The notes under the pieces were generated by a model. It made no database searches and was not told where the DNA came from. It saw nothing but the letters and a program-made list of their open reading frames with translations. A DNA stretch of 64,000 bases from Rhizobium rhododendri (GTDB lineage Bacteria > Pseudomonadota > Alphaproteobacteria > Rhizobiales > Rhizobiaceae): positions 3,115,001-3,179,000 of the forward strand of contig NZ_CP117267.1 in the NCBI RefSeq assembly GCF_007000325.2, in the 5' to 3' direction. Positions 27,187-36,943 of the stretch are shown piece by piece. The translations under genes and the position numbers were made by a program. Each line of letters starts with the position of its first letter. The first letter of the stretch is position 1.

Positions 27187-28170
27187 TCAGTGATGATTGG
27201 ATTTTGCATGCCAGTTCCAAGCCGATTGAATGATCTGCGACAGGTCGTATTGCGGTGTCCAGCCGAGAACGGCTTTGGCATGATCGTTGTTTGCGACGAG
27301 CGTCGTAGAATCACCCTCGCGGCGGCCTGCATACTCTACCGGGAACGGCTTGCCGGTGACGTCCTCGATGGCCGACAGCAGTTCCTTGACCGTCGTTCCC
27401 GTTCCCGTACCAAGGTTGAGCGCCACGGAATCACCGCCATCGAGCAGGTACTGGACCGCTCGGACATGGGCATCGGCGAGATCGAGCACGTGGATATAGT
27501 CGCGCACGCAGGTGCCGTCGCGCGTCTCGTAATCGCTGCCGAACACCTTGAAGCCGGCCCGGCGACCGAGCGCCGCATCGATTGCCAGCGGAATTGCGTG
27601 AGTTTCCGGTTTGTGCCATTCGCCGACGCGGCCCTCGAAATCGGCACCGGCGGCATTGAAATAGCGCAGGATCACCGAGCGGAAGCCGGTATAGCGGTCA
27701 TAGTCGGCGAGCGCCTGTTCGACGATGTATTTGGTCTGGCCGTAGGGATTGATCGGCACCTGCCGATGGGTCTCGTCGAGCGGCACGCTCTGCGGCAGGC
27801 CGTAGGTGGCGCAGGTTGAAGAGAAAACGAAAGCTTTTATGCCTGCCGCTTGCGCCGCAGAGAGAAGAGTGAGAGTGCCCACCACGTTGTTTTCATAAAA
27901 CGCGACAGGATCCTTCACGGATTCGCCCACTTCGATCAGCGCTGCAAAATGCAGGATGGCTGCCGGCTTGTGCCGGGCGATCACCTCGTCGAGGCGGGCG
28001 CGGTCACGAATATCGCCTTCCTCGACCGGCCCCCATCTGACGAACTCGCGATGACCATTCGAGAAATTATCGTAGACGACGGGCACGAAACCCTTGTTTG
28101 CGAGATCGAGGCAAGTGTGCGAGCCGATATAGCCGGCACCCCCCACAACGAGAATTGTTTCCCCGGCCAT
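27187..28170 (-). CDS. galE: UDP-glucose 4-epimerase
   Basis: A 327-residue extended SDR epimerase that interconverts UDP-glucose and UDP-galactose. It has the NAD motif GGAGYIGSH, the catalytic Ser in SSTCATYG, YGQTK (Tyr-Lys) and a RYFNAAGAD substrate loop. In Sinorhizobium the ortholog is ExoB, which feeds galactose into exopolysaccharide and LPS. GAGGAGA stands eight bases before the ATG. No exo cluster is visible here, so its role is probably general envelope sugar supply. Confidence 0.95.
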   Translation of the reverse strand: MAGETILVVGGAGYIGSHTCLDLANKGFVPVVYDNFSNGHREFVRWGPVEEGDIRDRARLDEVIARHKPAAILHFAALIEVGESVKDPVAFYENNVVGTLTLLSAAQAAGIKAFVFSSTCATYGLPQSVPLDETHRQVPINPYGQTKYIVEQALADYDRYTGFRSVILRYFNAAGADFEGRVGEWHKPETHAIPLAIDAALGRRAGFKVFGSDYETRDGTCVRDYIHVLDLADAHVRAVQYLLDGGDSVALNLGTGTGTTVKELLSAIEDVTGKPFPVEYAGRREGDSTTLVANNDHAKAVLGWTPQYDLSQIIQSAWNWHAKSNHH

Positions 28171-28508
28171 GCAACGCTCTCCTCTATCTAAGCTGCGAAA
28201 GACTTAGACGAGTTGGGAGACAAGAAAAAGGCATCGGTGGTCGAAAATCAAAGTCTGACCGTCGCGCATCGCTGCGTGACGGATATGGGAGGAAAACCGA
28301 TCTTACTTGTGCCCATCCCACTGCGATATGAGCGAAAGCGGCTCGACGCTCTTTCCGAGGAGCGCTATCCGAGCCGATTGCATGCAGAAGCGATAGACCT
28401 GCCAGTCCAGCCGGACACAGCAAAGCTGCCCATGCCGGCGACATGACCTCTCTCGATTTGAAAATACCGCGTGCTGACAAGGCGATGCTTTTAGGCCCGG
28501 CGGGATGC
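28171..28508. other. Gap without convincing gene
   Basis: About 340 bases between the galE start and a small hypothetical gene. Open frames on both strands lack ribosome-binding sites and plausible composition. It should contain the galE promoter; nothing else stands out. Confidence 0.4.
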
Positions 28509-28796
28509 CTACTTGTTGCGCATCAGCCAAATCTTACCAGCCATGGTGATTTCATGGCAGTCCAGTTCGGGCGATTCTTCCTGGTTGCAGCGCTCGATGA
28601 GACCCATTTCGCGCAGTTCTTCCAGGGTGGTATTGGTGAGGAATTTAACCTTCTGCGGCCGCTCCTTGAAGCGGTCGGTCTTGGCATAGGTCACGACGGC
28701 GTTCAGGTGAGTCCACTTCTTCGGTGGCAGCGGAAAAAGCTTCCCGTCCTTGGCAAGCTTCAACCCTCTGATCTGAGTCGGTGTGAGCGTAATCAT
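28509..28796 (-). CDS. Small hypothetical protein, 95 residues
   Basis: I do not recognise this gene. AAGGA stands seven bases before the ATG. The product is soluble and basic (LTPTQIRGLKLAKDGKLFPLPPKKWTHLNAVV in two stretches), then reads like a small winged-helix module (KVKFLTNTTLEELREMGLIERC) and ends with HEITMAGKIWLM. A DNA-binding role is only a guess from that pattern. A bidirectional terminator lies upstream, so it has its own promoter. Confidence 0.6.
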   Translation of the reverse strand: MITLTPTQIRGLKLAKDGKLFPLPPKKWTHLNAVVTYAKTDRFKERPQKVKFLTNTTLEELREMGLIERCNQEESPELDCHEITMAGKIWLMRNK

Positions 28797-28837
28797 CGTG
28801 TGTCCTTGGATGCTAAAAGTTGTGCCTGACGGCCAAA

Positions 28838-28860
28838 AAGAGGGCTTGATCGACCCTCTT
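28838..28860. terminator. Bidirectional terminator hairpin
   Basis: AAGAGGG and CCCTCTT pair across a nine-base loop. GTTTTT follows on the plus strand and TTTTT on the minus strand. On the minus strand it would end the transcript of the 78-codon gene at 29029-29265. Confidence 0.65.
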
Positions 28861-29028
28861 GTTTTTCTCTTGAAGCTCTCCCTAGCAGATCAATCGGCAA
28901 AAAGATAAGGATCTGTGCACGCCGACAGCGTTTCAGCGCGATCAAGGCTAACGCGACCCCGCAAAATGCGGGAAATGACGTAACTGTGACGCTTGTTGCG
29001 CGTGTCCTTGGGAGGAGCCAATGCCCGG

Positions 29029-29265
29029 CTATGCCACCGGCAATGGTTCACCCCATGTCAAAGTCCACAATGGCTCGCCGGCCGGCATATGCGTATAGGT
29101 AAAGCGCTCGGTCACATTAGTGCCAATCACATCGACGATCCATTCCGTCGGTGAGCGGCGACAAAGCGACTTCTGTTTTAACCAGGAACTGAATTGCTGT
29201 TTGCTCCCGCAGGCAGTTTCCGTTTGTCCGTTCGGCAGCTCAAAAGCCCAGTGTATCATCGCCAT
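29029..29265 (-). CDS. Small hypothetical protein, 78 residues
   Basis: An unrecognised short gene. The product has the feel of a small globular protein (MIHWAFELPNGQTETACG, FSSWLKQKSLCRRS, TEWIVDVIG, GEPLWTLTWGEPLP) rich in Trp. The ribosome-binding site is weak (AAGTTAGAGC before ATG 29265; an ATG two codons later is an alternative). A terminator about 170 bases downstream fits a transcript on this strand. Reality of the gene is moderately likely. Confidence 0.45.
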   Translation of the reverse strand: MAMIHWAFELPNGQTETACGSKQQFSSWLKQKSLCRRSPTEWIVDVIGTNVTERFTYTHMPAGEPLWTLTWGEPLPVA

Positions 29266-29396
29266 GCTCTAACTTTAAAAAAGTCGGATAGCAGGCAATA
29301 CTTACGGCTGCCTGAAGGCAGACCGTCCAATAGCACAGACTTTTCGATTGGATTCCTGCAGTGCGCCAAGCGAAACCGGCAGGCCAGGCACAGAAA

Positions 29397-29424
29397 ACGC
29401 GGCAACCCTTGGAGGCTGCCGCGT
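29397..29424 (-). terminator. Terminator after bfr
   Basis: ACGCGGCA and TGCCGCGT form an 8-bp stem with a 12-base loop, followed on the minus strand by TTTTC. It starts nine bases after the bfr stop codon. Confidence 0.7.
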
Positions 29425-29432
29425 CTATGACA

Positions 29433-29918
29433 CTACTCGGCTGCGTCGGCCGAATCGGCATTGAGCTGCCCGTATTTCTCGGCGCCGATCTTGGCGAAAA
29501 GTTCGAGTTGGGTTTCGAGGAAATCGATATGACCCTCCTCATCGGCAAGCAGCGTTTCGAAAAGCTTCATCGAAACATAGTCGCCGGCATCATGACAGAT
29601 ATCGCGCGAAATCTTGTAGGCGGCACGCGCGTCGTATTCGCCAGCGAGATCTGCCTCCAGCACTTCCTTGACGGTCTGGCCGATACGCAAGGGTGCGAGC
29701 GTCTGCAGGTTGGGATGGCCTTCGAGGAAAATGATGCGGGCGACGAGCTTGTCGGCATGCTGCATCTCTTCGATCGATTCGGCGCGCTCTTTCTTGGCAA
29801 GCTTGGTGTAGCCCCAGTCTTCGAGCAGCCGATAATGCACCCAGTACTGGTTTACGGCACCGAGCTCGAGGAACAATGCCTCGTTAAGCCGCTCGATGAC
29901 TCTTATGTCGCCTTTCAA
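29433..29918 (-). CDS. bfr: Bacterioferritin
   Basis: A 161-residue ferritin-like iron-storage protein that oxidises Fe2+ at a di-iron site and stores it in a 24-mer. [47 protein letters not shown] (Glu/His ligands, with the Met that binds haem) and [16 protein letters not shown] (C-terminal ligands) are all present. The start is TTG 29918: it puts the N-terminus at the family's MKGD position and has AAAGGAG eight bases upstream. The first codons overlap the end of the ferredoxin gene by 35 bases, so translation is probably coupled. Confidence 0.93.
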   Translation of the reverse strand: MKGDIRVIERLNEALFLELGAVNQYWVHYRLLEDWGYTKLAKKERAESIEEMQHADKLVARIIFLEGHPNLQTLAPLRIGQTVKEVLEADLAGEYDARAAYKISRDICHDAGDYVSMKLFETLLADEEGHIDFLETQLELFAKIGAEKYGQLNADSADAAE

Positions 29919-30195
29919 TGTCCGCTCTCCTTTGGTCTTCGTGGAACTTTTTGAGACGGGACATGAAATCAACTATTTCGACATCCGTCGAGTGGCGACG
30001 GGCGTGATAGTCTTCGGTTGTCTGTATGATCAGGTCGACCACGCCGGGAAAACAGCCGCAGCAGCGTCCGCGCTTCGACATCGCATGATAGACCTTCGAC
30101 GGCACGATCAGCTGCCAACAGTCTTCGTCGAGCAGCTCGTTGATGACTGCCCGGATATCGTGATCGGTGATGTAGTTACAGCTGCAGACCAGCAT
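29884..30195 (-). CDS. bfd: Bacterioferritin-associated [2Fe-2S] ferredoxin-like protein
   Basis: A 103-residue protein with the BFD-like arrangement of cysteines: CSC at residues 4-6 and GRCCGCFPG in the middle, giving a CxC plus CxxC-type [2Fe-2S] site. Bfd donates electrons to bacterioferritin to release iron. It is longer than the 64-residue E. coli Bfd by a charged C-terminal tail ([19 protein letters not shown]), which overlaps the bfr start. Iron control (RirA/Irr) would be expected, but I could not identify a clear box in the 136 bases upstream. Confidence 0.85.
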   Translation of the reverse strand: MLVCSCNYITDHDIRAVINELLDEDCWQLIVPSKVYHAMSKRGRCCGCFPGVVDLIIQTTEDYHARRHSTDVEIVDFMSRLKKFHEDQRRADIERRHKSHRAA

Positions 30196-30331
30196 GGTTC
30201 TTCAGTCCGTCAAACATGACACTTGCTATCCTGTTTTTGATAAAGGAGAGACTGGATGTCAAGAAAGATTCTGATACCGGCTTCCACAAGGTGTCGTGAA
30301 TGTGTCACATCGCCGTGAATGGCGAGTGTTT

Positions 30332-33300
30332 TCAATGGAAATTCCGACCCCTAGGCATGACACTGGCAGTCCCGGAGACATCCGCAAGATCTGGGACATC
30401 CCTTTTCACCGCCTTTTCCCGCGCTAGGCGCTCGAGTTGCAGGGCCAGTTTCTTCTGCCGATGGTCGGCTGTCGGACGCAGCGCCTCGTCCGCTCTCTCG
30501 CTCGCGCCGAAACGCCGTGCTTCACGCTGCAGGATACCGAGTGCAGGGGTCAGGTCCTCGAGGTGATCGGCAACCACGTGAATGACGCCATTGGCACTCT
30601 GCAGCCGCCCATGGATCTTCACCAGCCGCGCGCCCATCGCAATCGATCGGTATTTTTCGAAGATTTTCGGCCAGACAATAGCGTTGGAAACGCCTGTCTC
30701 GTCCTCGAGCGTCATGAAAACGACCCCCTTTGCAGACCCCGGCCTCTGGCGCACCAGCACCAGCCCGGCAATGATCAGCTTGCGGCCGGATGGAACGGTG
30801 AGCAGATCGACGTTGCGAACAATGCCCATCGCGGTGAACTCGGTCCGCAGGAATGCTACGGGATGGGCCTTCAGCGATAGCGACAGGGCACGATAATCCT
30901 CGATCACCTCTTCGCCTGGTAGCATGGCCGGGAGAGTGACCTCGGGCTCGACCTGCAGATCGGCCGCCCTGTCGGCAAGATCGAATAGCGGCAGGTTCTC
31001 CGCCGCATTTTTCGCATCCAGCGCCCGCACCGCCCAGAGAGCCTCCCGCCTGTTGAGACCGATCGACCGGAAGCCATCGGCATCGGCCAGCTTCTCGATA
31101 TCGCTTCTCGTCAGCCCGGACCGCAGCCAGAGATCGCGCACGGAAACATATCCGGCGCCGCGCCGCGCCACGAGGAGGTTCCGCATGTCGTCCTCCGATA
31201 CTCCACGCACCTGTCGAAAGCCCAGCCGGACGGCCTTCTGCGTCCGGATCACCCCCTGCATCGATGCATGCCGGGGGTCGATGGCGTTGGGAGAAGGTGC
31301 ATCTTCTAGGATCGAATCCCATTCCGACAAATTGATATCGACCGGGCGAATGTCGACGCCGTGCTCGCGAGCATCGCGAACCAGCTGCGCCGGCGCGTAA
31401 AAACCCATCGGTTGCGAATTCAGCAGCGCCGCACAGAAGACGTCCGGATAATAGGTCTTGAACCAGCAGGATGCATAGACCAGCAAGGCGAAGGAGGCGG
31501 CATGGCTTTCCGGAAAACCGTATTCGGCAAAGCCTTCGATCTGGCTGAAGCAGCGCTCGGCAAACTCCTGCGAATAGTTGTTGGCAAGCATGCCCGCGAT
31601 CATGTCGTCCCTGAATTCATTGACCTTTTCGGATCGCTTGAAAGTGGCCATCGAGCGTCGCAGCCGATCGGCCTTGGCGGGAGGGAAGCCCGCAGCAGTG
31701 ATGGCGATCTGCATCGCCTGCTCCTGGAACAACGGCACGCCGAGGGTGCGCTTCAGCACCGCCTCCAGCGCCGGGCTCGGATACTCGATCTCCCGGCCAC
31801 AGCGCTTGTCTTCCCGGCGCTTCAGGTAGGGATGCACCATGTCGCCCTGGATGGGTCCCGGCCTGACGATCGCCACCTCGATCACCAGATCGTAGAACAC
31901 CCGTGGCCTCAGGCGCGGCAGCATGCTCATCTGCGCCCGGCTTTCGATCTGGAAAACGCCGATCGTATCCGCCCGGCAGATCATATCGTAGACGGGCTCG
32001 CCGTCCTGGTGATCGTCGTTACCGAGATCGGCGAGCGTCTTCTTCACCTCGTAGTGCAGCGCCAGCATGTCGAACGCCTTGGCAAGGCAGGTCAGCATGC
32101 CAAGCGCCAGGATATCGACCTTCAGGATGTCGAGGACATCGAGATCGGTCTTGTCCCATTCGATCATGTAGCGATCGGGCATGGCGGTGTTCATGATCGG
32201 CACGATCTCATCGAGCCGGTCGCGGGTGATGACGAAACCGCCGACATGCTGCGTGAGATGGCGAGGAAATCCCATCAACTCGGAGGCATAGGACAGCACC
32301 CGCTGCGTCGTTCGATCCGAAAGATCGAGTTTTGCGGCCCTCGCCTCGCGCTCCGACAGGTCGTCGGACGACCAGCCCCAGACGGTGCTCGCCAGCGCCG
32401 ACTGCACGTCCTCGGAAAGCCCGAATGCCTTGGCGACCTCGCGGCCGGCTGAGCGGGCGCGATAGCTGGTCACCGCCGCCGTCAGGCCGGCATGGGCGAT
32501 GCCGTAGGTCCTGTAGATATACTGGATGACTTCCTCGCGACGGGCATGCTCGAAGTCGACATCGATATCCGGTGGTTCGTCACGGTCCATGGAGATGAAG
32601 CGCTCGAACAGCAGCGTGCTCCTCTCCGGATTGACCTCGGTAATCTCGAGGCAGTAGCAGAGCGTCGAATTGGCCGCCGAGCCGCGCCCCTGGCAGAGGA
32701 TATTCAGTTCGTAACGGGCGTGCTGGATGATTTTGTGGACTGTGAGGAAATAGGATTCGTAGCCCTTCTGCCGGATGAGATCGAGCTCATAGGCGATCTG
32801 CGTGGAGATTTTCTCCGGCACGCCCCCGGGATAACGGCGCGATGCGCCAAGCCATGTCAGACGCTCCAGGGTTTGCGCCGCCGTTTCGCCCGGTGCACTT
32901 TCATCCGGATAATTATGCTTCAGTTCGTCCAGCGAAAACTGCAGGCGGGCAAAAAAGGCCTGCGTATTCTCGACCGCCTTGGGATAGGCCTCGAAAAGCC
33001 GCGCCATTTCACGCGGTTGCTTGAGGTGGCGCTCTGCGTTGGGCGCCAAAAGAAATCCGGCATCGGCAATCGTCACGTGCTCGCGGATCGCCGTGACGAT
33101 ATCGGCAAGCGGGCGCCTCTGAGCGCCATGATAGAGAGGCTGGTTGGTGGCAATCAACGGCAACCGCGTCTTCGCAGCCAGCATTGCAAAGGCTTCGAAG
33201 ACGAAGCGGTCTCGGCCGTCATAGGATGGCGAAAGGGCCAGATGCAGCTGCCGGGAAAAGCGACCGCGCAACCGATCGAGACAGGTCGTCAGCGCTTCCC

Positions 33301-33724
33301 AGCCGGGAGCATCGGAAATGAGGGCCGGGTCGGGGACAACGGCCAGCATCATGGCGTCCCCCCAGGCACATAGATCCTCTTCATGCAGGATACAGCCGCC
33401 CTTTTCCGTTCTGAGGTTGCCCGTACTGAGCAGCCGGCAAAGATGGCCCCATCCGGCCCTGTTCTCCGGGTACGCCAGAACATCCGGCGTTCCGTCGGCA
33501 AACACCAGCCGCGCACCGGGCTGGAACCGATAGCCGTTCTGCCGGGCGATCGCGTGGGCGCGCACCACCCCCGAAACGCTGTTGCGATCGGCAATGCCGA
33601 GGCCGGTCAGGCCACAGGAGCCGGCCGCCACGACCATTTCCTCCGGACTTGAGGCGCCTTCGAGGAACGAGAAGTTCGTTCTCGCCCCGATCTCGAAGAA
33701 CATGGGCGCAGGGCGCGGGCTCAT
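30332..33724 (-). CDS. dnaE2: Error-prone DNA polymerase DnaE2 (ImuC)
   Basis: A 1,130-residue C-family polymerase of the DnaE2 type that performs translesion synthesis in the SOS response together with ImuA and ImuB. The N-terminal PHP domain starts [20 protein letters not shown]. Palm acidic residues lie in [23 protein letters not shown], followed by finger and helix-hairpin-helix regions and a C-terminal OB domain ([22 protein letters not shown]). ATG 33724 overlaps the imuB stop as ATGA and gives the family N-terminus; the frame's longer upstream extension reads through imuB and is not used. Confidence 0.95.
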   Translation of the reverse strand: MSPRPAPMFFEIGARTNFSFLEGASSPEEMVVAAGSCGLTGLGIADRNSVSGVVRAHAIARQNGYRFQPGARLVFADGTPDVLAYPENRAGWGHLCRLLSTGNLRTEKGGCILHEEDLCAWGDAMMLAVVPDPALISDAPGWEALTTCLDRLRGRFSRQLHLALSPSYDGRDRFVFEAFAMLAAKTRLPLIATNQPLYHGAQRRPLADIVTAIREHVTIADAGFLLAPNAERHLKQPREMARLFEAYPKAVENTQAFFARLQFSLDELKHNYPDESAPGETAAQTLERLTWLGASRRYPGGVPEKISTQIAYELDLIRQKGYESYFLTVHKIIQHARYELNILCQGRGSAANSTLCYCLEITEVNPERSTLLFERFISMDRDEPPDIDVDFEHARREEVIQYIYRTYGIAHAGLTAAVTSYRARSAGREVAKAFGLSEDVQSALASTVWGWSSDDLSEREARAAKLDLSDRTTQRVLSYASELMGFPRHLTQHVGGFVITRDRLDEIVPIMNTAMPDRYMIEWDKTDLDVLDILKVDILALGMLTCLAKAFDMLALHYEVKKTLADLGNDDHQDGEPVYDMICRADTIGVFQIESRAQMSMLPRLRPRVFYDLVIEVAIVRPGPIQGDMVHPYLKRREDKRCGREIEYPSPALEAVLKRTLGVPLFQEQAMQIAITAAGFPPAKADRLRRSMATFKRSEKVNEFRDDMIAGMLANNYSQEFAERCFSQIEGFAEYGFPESHAASFALLVYASCWFKTYYPDVFCAALLNSQPMGFYAPAQLVRDAREHGVDIRPVDINLSEWDSILEDAPSPNAIDPRHASMQGVIRTQKAVRLGFRQVRGVSEDDMRNLLVARRGAGYVSVRDLWLRSGLTRSDIEKLADADGFRSIGLNRREALWAVRALDAKNAAENLPLFDLADRAADLQVEPEVTLPAMLPGEEVIEDYRALSLSLKAHPVAFLRTEFTAMGIVRNVDLLTVPSGRKLIIAGLVLVRQRPGSAKGVVFMTLEDETGVSNAIVWPKIFEKYRSIAMGARLVKIHGRLQSANGVIHVVADHLEDLTPALGILQREARRFGASERADEALRPTADHRQKKLALQLERLAREKAVKRDVPDLADVSGTASVMPRGRNFH

Positions 33725-35331
33725 GCGAAAACCCCGTGCATCAGCCAGCGGGGCGGCGCGCCATGCCCATAGAGCCCCTCGCGAAACATCCAGAAGCGGT
33801 GGCCGCTCTGTACTTCCAGCCTGAAATAGTCGCGGGGCGGGGCCGCTTCGCCATCGATCCACCATTCGCGCGCCAGCCGCTCAGGCCCCTCGGCGCGCAG
33901 CACCTCGTGCATCGTGCGCCGCCAGCGAAATCTCTGTGGCGGACCTTCCGGCACCTCGGCCATGAACGTCTCGACCGGCTCCGGCGTCCGGAACAGCCGC
34001 AGCGGTCGCTCGGACCGGCCGGCCCCGACCGTCGTGCCGGTGGTCTGCCGCAGCTTGTCGGACAGCACGTCCGCTGCGGGCACGAACAGGGCCGCCCGCT
34101 CCGGCACGTGACTTTCCGCCAGTTCCAGTGCCTGCAGACAGGCCCGCCCGAGCCGCGCTGCGACCTGATCGACAAAGGCGGAAAGCGACTGCTCCGATGG
34201 TCCATCGGCAGTAAAATCCGCCTGAAGCGCATCGAAAACTTCGTGCTGCAGCACGTTCAGCCGGACAATCTCGTAACCGAAACCGGCATCGAGATCATCA
34301 TGCACGGCCTTGATGCGCTCGGAAAACAGCGCGGCAATGCGTTTCGGCTCGCGCAACGGCTTCGACGCACCGGCCGAAATCCGGAACACGGCACCGTCGA
34401 CCCTGAACAGCAGCAGTTCGAACATCCGGCCGCCGATACCACGGGCTTCCAGCCCCGGCTTCAGGGCAGCCCCGAGCTGGCCCGCCAGCAGCAGGATATC
34501 CTCCTCGGCCTGAACCGGCTCGATGAGGCGCCGTTCGGCAGAAAGGCTAGCCACCGGACGTCGCGGCGAAATCGGCTCCTCGTCAAGGCCCAACGCCTGA
34601 TCAAGGCGCAAAAGCAGATGCGCGCCGAACCGTCGTGCCAATGGCGCCCGGGCGGCAGAGATGATATCGCCGACCTGCTTCAAGCCGAGCTTCTGCAGGG
34701 CGGCGACGGTCGGTCCGTCGAGCCTGAGCGACGCCACGGGCAATGGCGCCAGCACAGTCTCCATCTCATCCGCTTCGACAATGCCGCTGCGGCCAAAGCG
34801 GGCGACGGCCCAGGAGAGGCCCGGCGAAGATGAAATGGCGCCCCGCACCTCCAGACCGAGATGAAACAGCCGGTGCAGCACATCCTTCAGCAGTGCCCGC
34901 TCACCCCCGAAAAGATGGGCGCAGCCGGTAATATCGAGGAACAGGCCGTCACGACCATCCAGCGAGACCAGCGGTGTATAGCGGTCGCACCAGTCTGCCA
35001 TCGCCTCCAGCAGTCGCCGGTCGGCCGCATCATCGTCCTCGACCACATCGAGGTCGGGACAGATGGCCCGTGCTTCGGCGACGCCCTGGCCAGCCTTCAG
35101 ACCGATGCCCTCGGCCGCTGCTTCCAGGGCTGTCAGCCGCATGGCATTTTTCACCCGTCCGGCGCAAACCAGCGGCGGCGTCTCAGGACGCCCGGTGGTA
35201 CGCCACGACAGACCCCAGCGCTTGCGCGCGATCCGATCTGTCGACAGCCGGGGAAACGTGAGGGCCAGAATGCGCTGCTGGCCGTTCGACAGCGGCAGGC
35301 TGCCGGTTGACAGGGAAAAATTGGCGGTCAT
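33721..35331 (-). CDS. imuB: Y-family polymerase-like mutagenesis protein ImuB
   Basis: A 536-residue DinB-like protein. The usual Y-family acidic SxDE pair is replaced ([22 protein letters not shown]), as in ImuB proteins, which act as a non-catalytic hub between beta clamp, ImuA and DnaE2. A helix-hairpin-helix region ([15 protein letters not shown]) and a C-terminal domain ([23 protein letters not shown]) follow. ATG 35331 is taken as the start; an ATG two codons earlier is possible. The gene starts 149 bases inside the imuA frame, an unusually long overlap. Confidence 0.92.
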   Translation of the reverse strand: MTANFSLSTGSLPLSNGQQRILALTFPRLSTDRIARKRWGLSWRTTGRPETPPLVCAGRVKNAMRLTALEAAAEGIGLKAGQGVAEARAICPDLDVVEDDDAADRRLLEAMADWCDRYTPLVSLDGRDGLFLDITGCAHLFGGERALLKDVLHRLFHLGLEVRGAISSSPGLSWAVARFGRSGIVEADEMETVLAPLPVASLRLDGPTVAALQKLGLKQVGDIISAARAPLARRFGAHLLLRLDQALGLDEEPISPRRPVASLSAERRLIEPVQAEEDILLLAGQLGAALKPGLEARGIGGRMFELLLFRVDGAVFRISAGASKPLREPKRIAALFSERIKAVHDDLDAGFGYEIVRLNVLQHEVFDALQADFTADGPSEQSLSAFVDQVAARLGRACLQALELAESHVPERAALFVPAADVLSDKLRQTTGTTVGAGRSERPLRLFRTPEPVETFMAEVPEGPPQRFRWRRTMHEVLRAEGPERLAREWWIDGEAAPPRDYFRLEVQSGHRFWMFREGLYGHGAPPRWLMHGVFA

Positions 35332-36127
35332 GGGCATTCCATTCGAGGACAAATGACAGGGGAGCCGGGTTGCGGCTCTTTTCCAGGGTGAGACGGAAGG
35401 ACGGGTTTCCGATGCTGCCGCCCAGCATCGATCCGTCCGGCAAAGGCCGCGCCGAGGCCGGCGCGGGTTCGATATGAAGGCGCAGAAGGGCGCTGCTTGC
35501 CTCTTCCTGCCCGGCTTGCCTGAGGACAAACAACGGTCGCCCGGCAGCCTTGGCCCGCAGGCTCAGCCGGCGACTTTCCGTCAGGCCGAAATGGGCGGGA
35601 TTGCCGCGCACCTCGAGCACCACGAGGGTAAAGACGGCACTGGCAAGCGCCTCCTCCGCCAGCCACAGCGCCTCTTCGAGTTTTCGCGGCGCCGCGTGCA
35701 GGAAGCCGCGTGGCATGACGCCGAAATCCTGTAGGCCCAAGGCATAGGGCAGGCCTGCTTCCAGCATTACCATCGTCTCGCCGATCCAGAGGACCGGCGA
35801 GACGATGGTATGGTTGTCGCGCGCCCTGAGCCTTGCTGCCAGCGCCAGCACGAAGCCGGTCGCAGCCCCTGCATCGCGCAAGCTGGAGGAGCGTATTTCG
35901 GTAAGCGCATCGAGGGGAAAGCCCCCCTTGAGCGCCACATCGAGATCCGCAACACCGCTCGAGAGCAGCGCCTTTCCCCCGGAAGGGACCCGGCCCGAGA
36001 CAGCACTTTCGTTGCCCAGGCGATCGTGCTCGGCCGCCGAAAGGGCTGGCACGGACTTGCCTTCCAGACGGGCGATGGTTTCGCGCAGGGCAAAAAGCGT
36101 CTCCCGCGCCACGGCATTGCTAGCCAT
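35183..36127 (-). CDS. imuA: SOS mutagenesis protein ImuA
   Basis: A 314-residue RecA/SulA-like protein. The core reads LSSGVADLDVALKGGFPLDALTEI, VLWIGETMVMLEAGLPYALGLQ and GRPLFVLRQ. ImuA is an accessory to ImuB-DnaE2 in SOS translesion synthesis. AGGAG lies nine bases before the ATG. A perfect LexA box sits just upstream. About 50 C-terminal residues (from [14 protein letters not shown] on) overlap imuB in another frame, so the true length of functional protein is a little uncertain, although no earlier stop exists. Confidence 0.9.
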   Translation of the reverse strand: MASNAVARETLFALRETIARLEGKSVPALSAAEHDRLGNESAVSGRVPSGGKALLSSGVADLDVALKGGFPLDALTEIRSSSLRDAGAATGFVLALAARLRARDNHTIVSPVLWIGETMVMLEAGLPYALGLQDFGVMPRGFLHAAPRKLEEALWLAEEALASAVFTLVVLEVRGNPAHFGLTESRRLSLRAKAAGRPLFVLRQAGQEEASSALLRLHIEPAPASARPLPDGSMLGGSIGNPSFRLTLEKSRNPAPLSFVLEWNAHDRQFFPVNRQPAAVERPAAHSGPHVSPAVDRSDRAQALGSVVAYHRAS

Positions 36128-36150
36128 GGACGTTAGCTCCTGAGTGGATT

Positions 36151-36165
36151 GTTCCTGTTATGTTC
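36151..36165. promoter_or_regulatory. LexA (SOS) box upstream of imuA
   Basis: GTTC-N7-GTTC, the exact alphaproteobacterial LexA operator (GTTCCTGTTATGTTC), lies 24 bases upstream of the imuA ATG. It predicts DNA-damage induction of the whole imuA-imuB-dnaE2 operon. Confidence 0.9.
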
Positions 36166-36290
36166 TTATAGATTCCAGAGCGCTAAAGAAGAGTCAACAG
36201 GGATTCTCTGTGAATTTATTCCTGCCTTGAATTGGCTCTCGAAAAGTTTCCCCAAAGCCTCTATATGGGCCGAAAGAAGGGAATGAGATC

Positions 36291-36728
36291 ATGGCCCGCA
36301 TTGACCAGAGCGACGATTGGCGGGATCGCCACGCGCCGACAATCAGCGCATTCGAATCGCTCGCTGCCGAAGCCTACGGCCATCTGCCGGAGGAATTCCG
36401 CGCGCTGACCGGCAACCTGTCAATCGAGGTCGAGGATTTCCCAGATGACGAGATCTTCGATGACATGGCGCTGGAAACGCCCTTCGACCTGCTCGGCCTG
36501 TTCGAAGGCCGCGGCATTTCCGAGCGCTTTACGGTAGAGACCGGCGAGATGCCCAACCGCATCCGCCTCTATCGCCGGCCTATCATCGATTACTGGGCCG
36601 AGAACGACGAGACGCTGGGCGATATCATCACCCACGTCCTGATCCACGAAATCGGCCACCATTTCGGCCTCAGCGATGACGATATGGAACGCATCGAGGC
36701 CAGCGCCGAGGAAGCCACGGATCGCTGA
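36291..36728 (+). CDS. Minimal zincin metallopeptidase family protein
   Basis: A 145-residue protein with the zinc-protease helix HEIGHHFGLSDDDME near residues 119-133 (His, Glu, His, then an acidic third-ligand region). LPEEFRALTGNLSIEVEDFPDDEI and LLGLFEGRGISER are the other family blocks. These small cytoplasmic zincin-like proteins are widespread; their substrates are not known. AAGGGA lies upstream of the ATG. It is divergent from imuA and could share that control region, but its own LexA dependence is not shown. Confidence 0.88.
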   Translation: MARIDQSDDWRDRHAPTISAFESLAAEAYGHLPEEFRALTGNLSIEVEDFPDDEIFDDMALETPFDLLGLFEGRGISERFTVETGEMPNRIRLYRRPIIDYWAENDETLGDIITHVLIHEIGHHFGLSDDDMERIEASAEEATDR

Positions 36729-36736
36729 CGCCCGCT

Positions 36737-36943
36737 CTACTGCTCCGAGAGCTTCATCTCTGGATCGTAATCCTTGCCCGGAACATCCTTCACCACGGCC
36801 TGGCCGCACTGCATGACGCCGGTTGCGGCGTTGAAGGCATAGGTCGGCGAACCCGATAGCACCCAGCCCTTGGAAAGGGCCGCCGATACCTTGTGACAGA
36901 AGGCGGAATCGTCCGGACCGGTGAGGAAGCGATAGAGTTTCAT
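36737..36943 (-). CDS. DUF1737 domain protein
   Basis: A 68-residue protein of the DUF1737 type: LYRFLTGPDDSAFCHKVSAALSKGWVLSGSPTYAF, then GVMQCGQAVVKDVPGKDYDP. The fold is small and globular, and its function is unknown. Its ATG overlaps the stop of the CitE-like gene as ATGA, so the two are translationally coupled. Confidence 0.8.
   Translation of the reverse strand: MKLYRFLTGPDDSAFCHKVSAALSKGWVLSGSPTYAFNAATGVMQCGQAVVKDVPGKDYDPEMKLSEQ

Noticed and set aside
30196..30331. An iron-regulated (RirA/Irr/Fur) operator before bfd
   Set aside because: Expected biologically, but I found no clear palindrome or IRO/ICE motif, so no feature is claimed.
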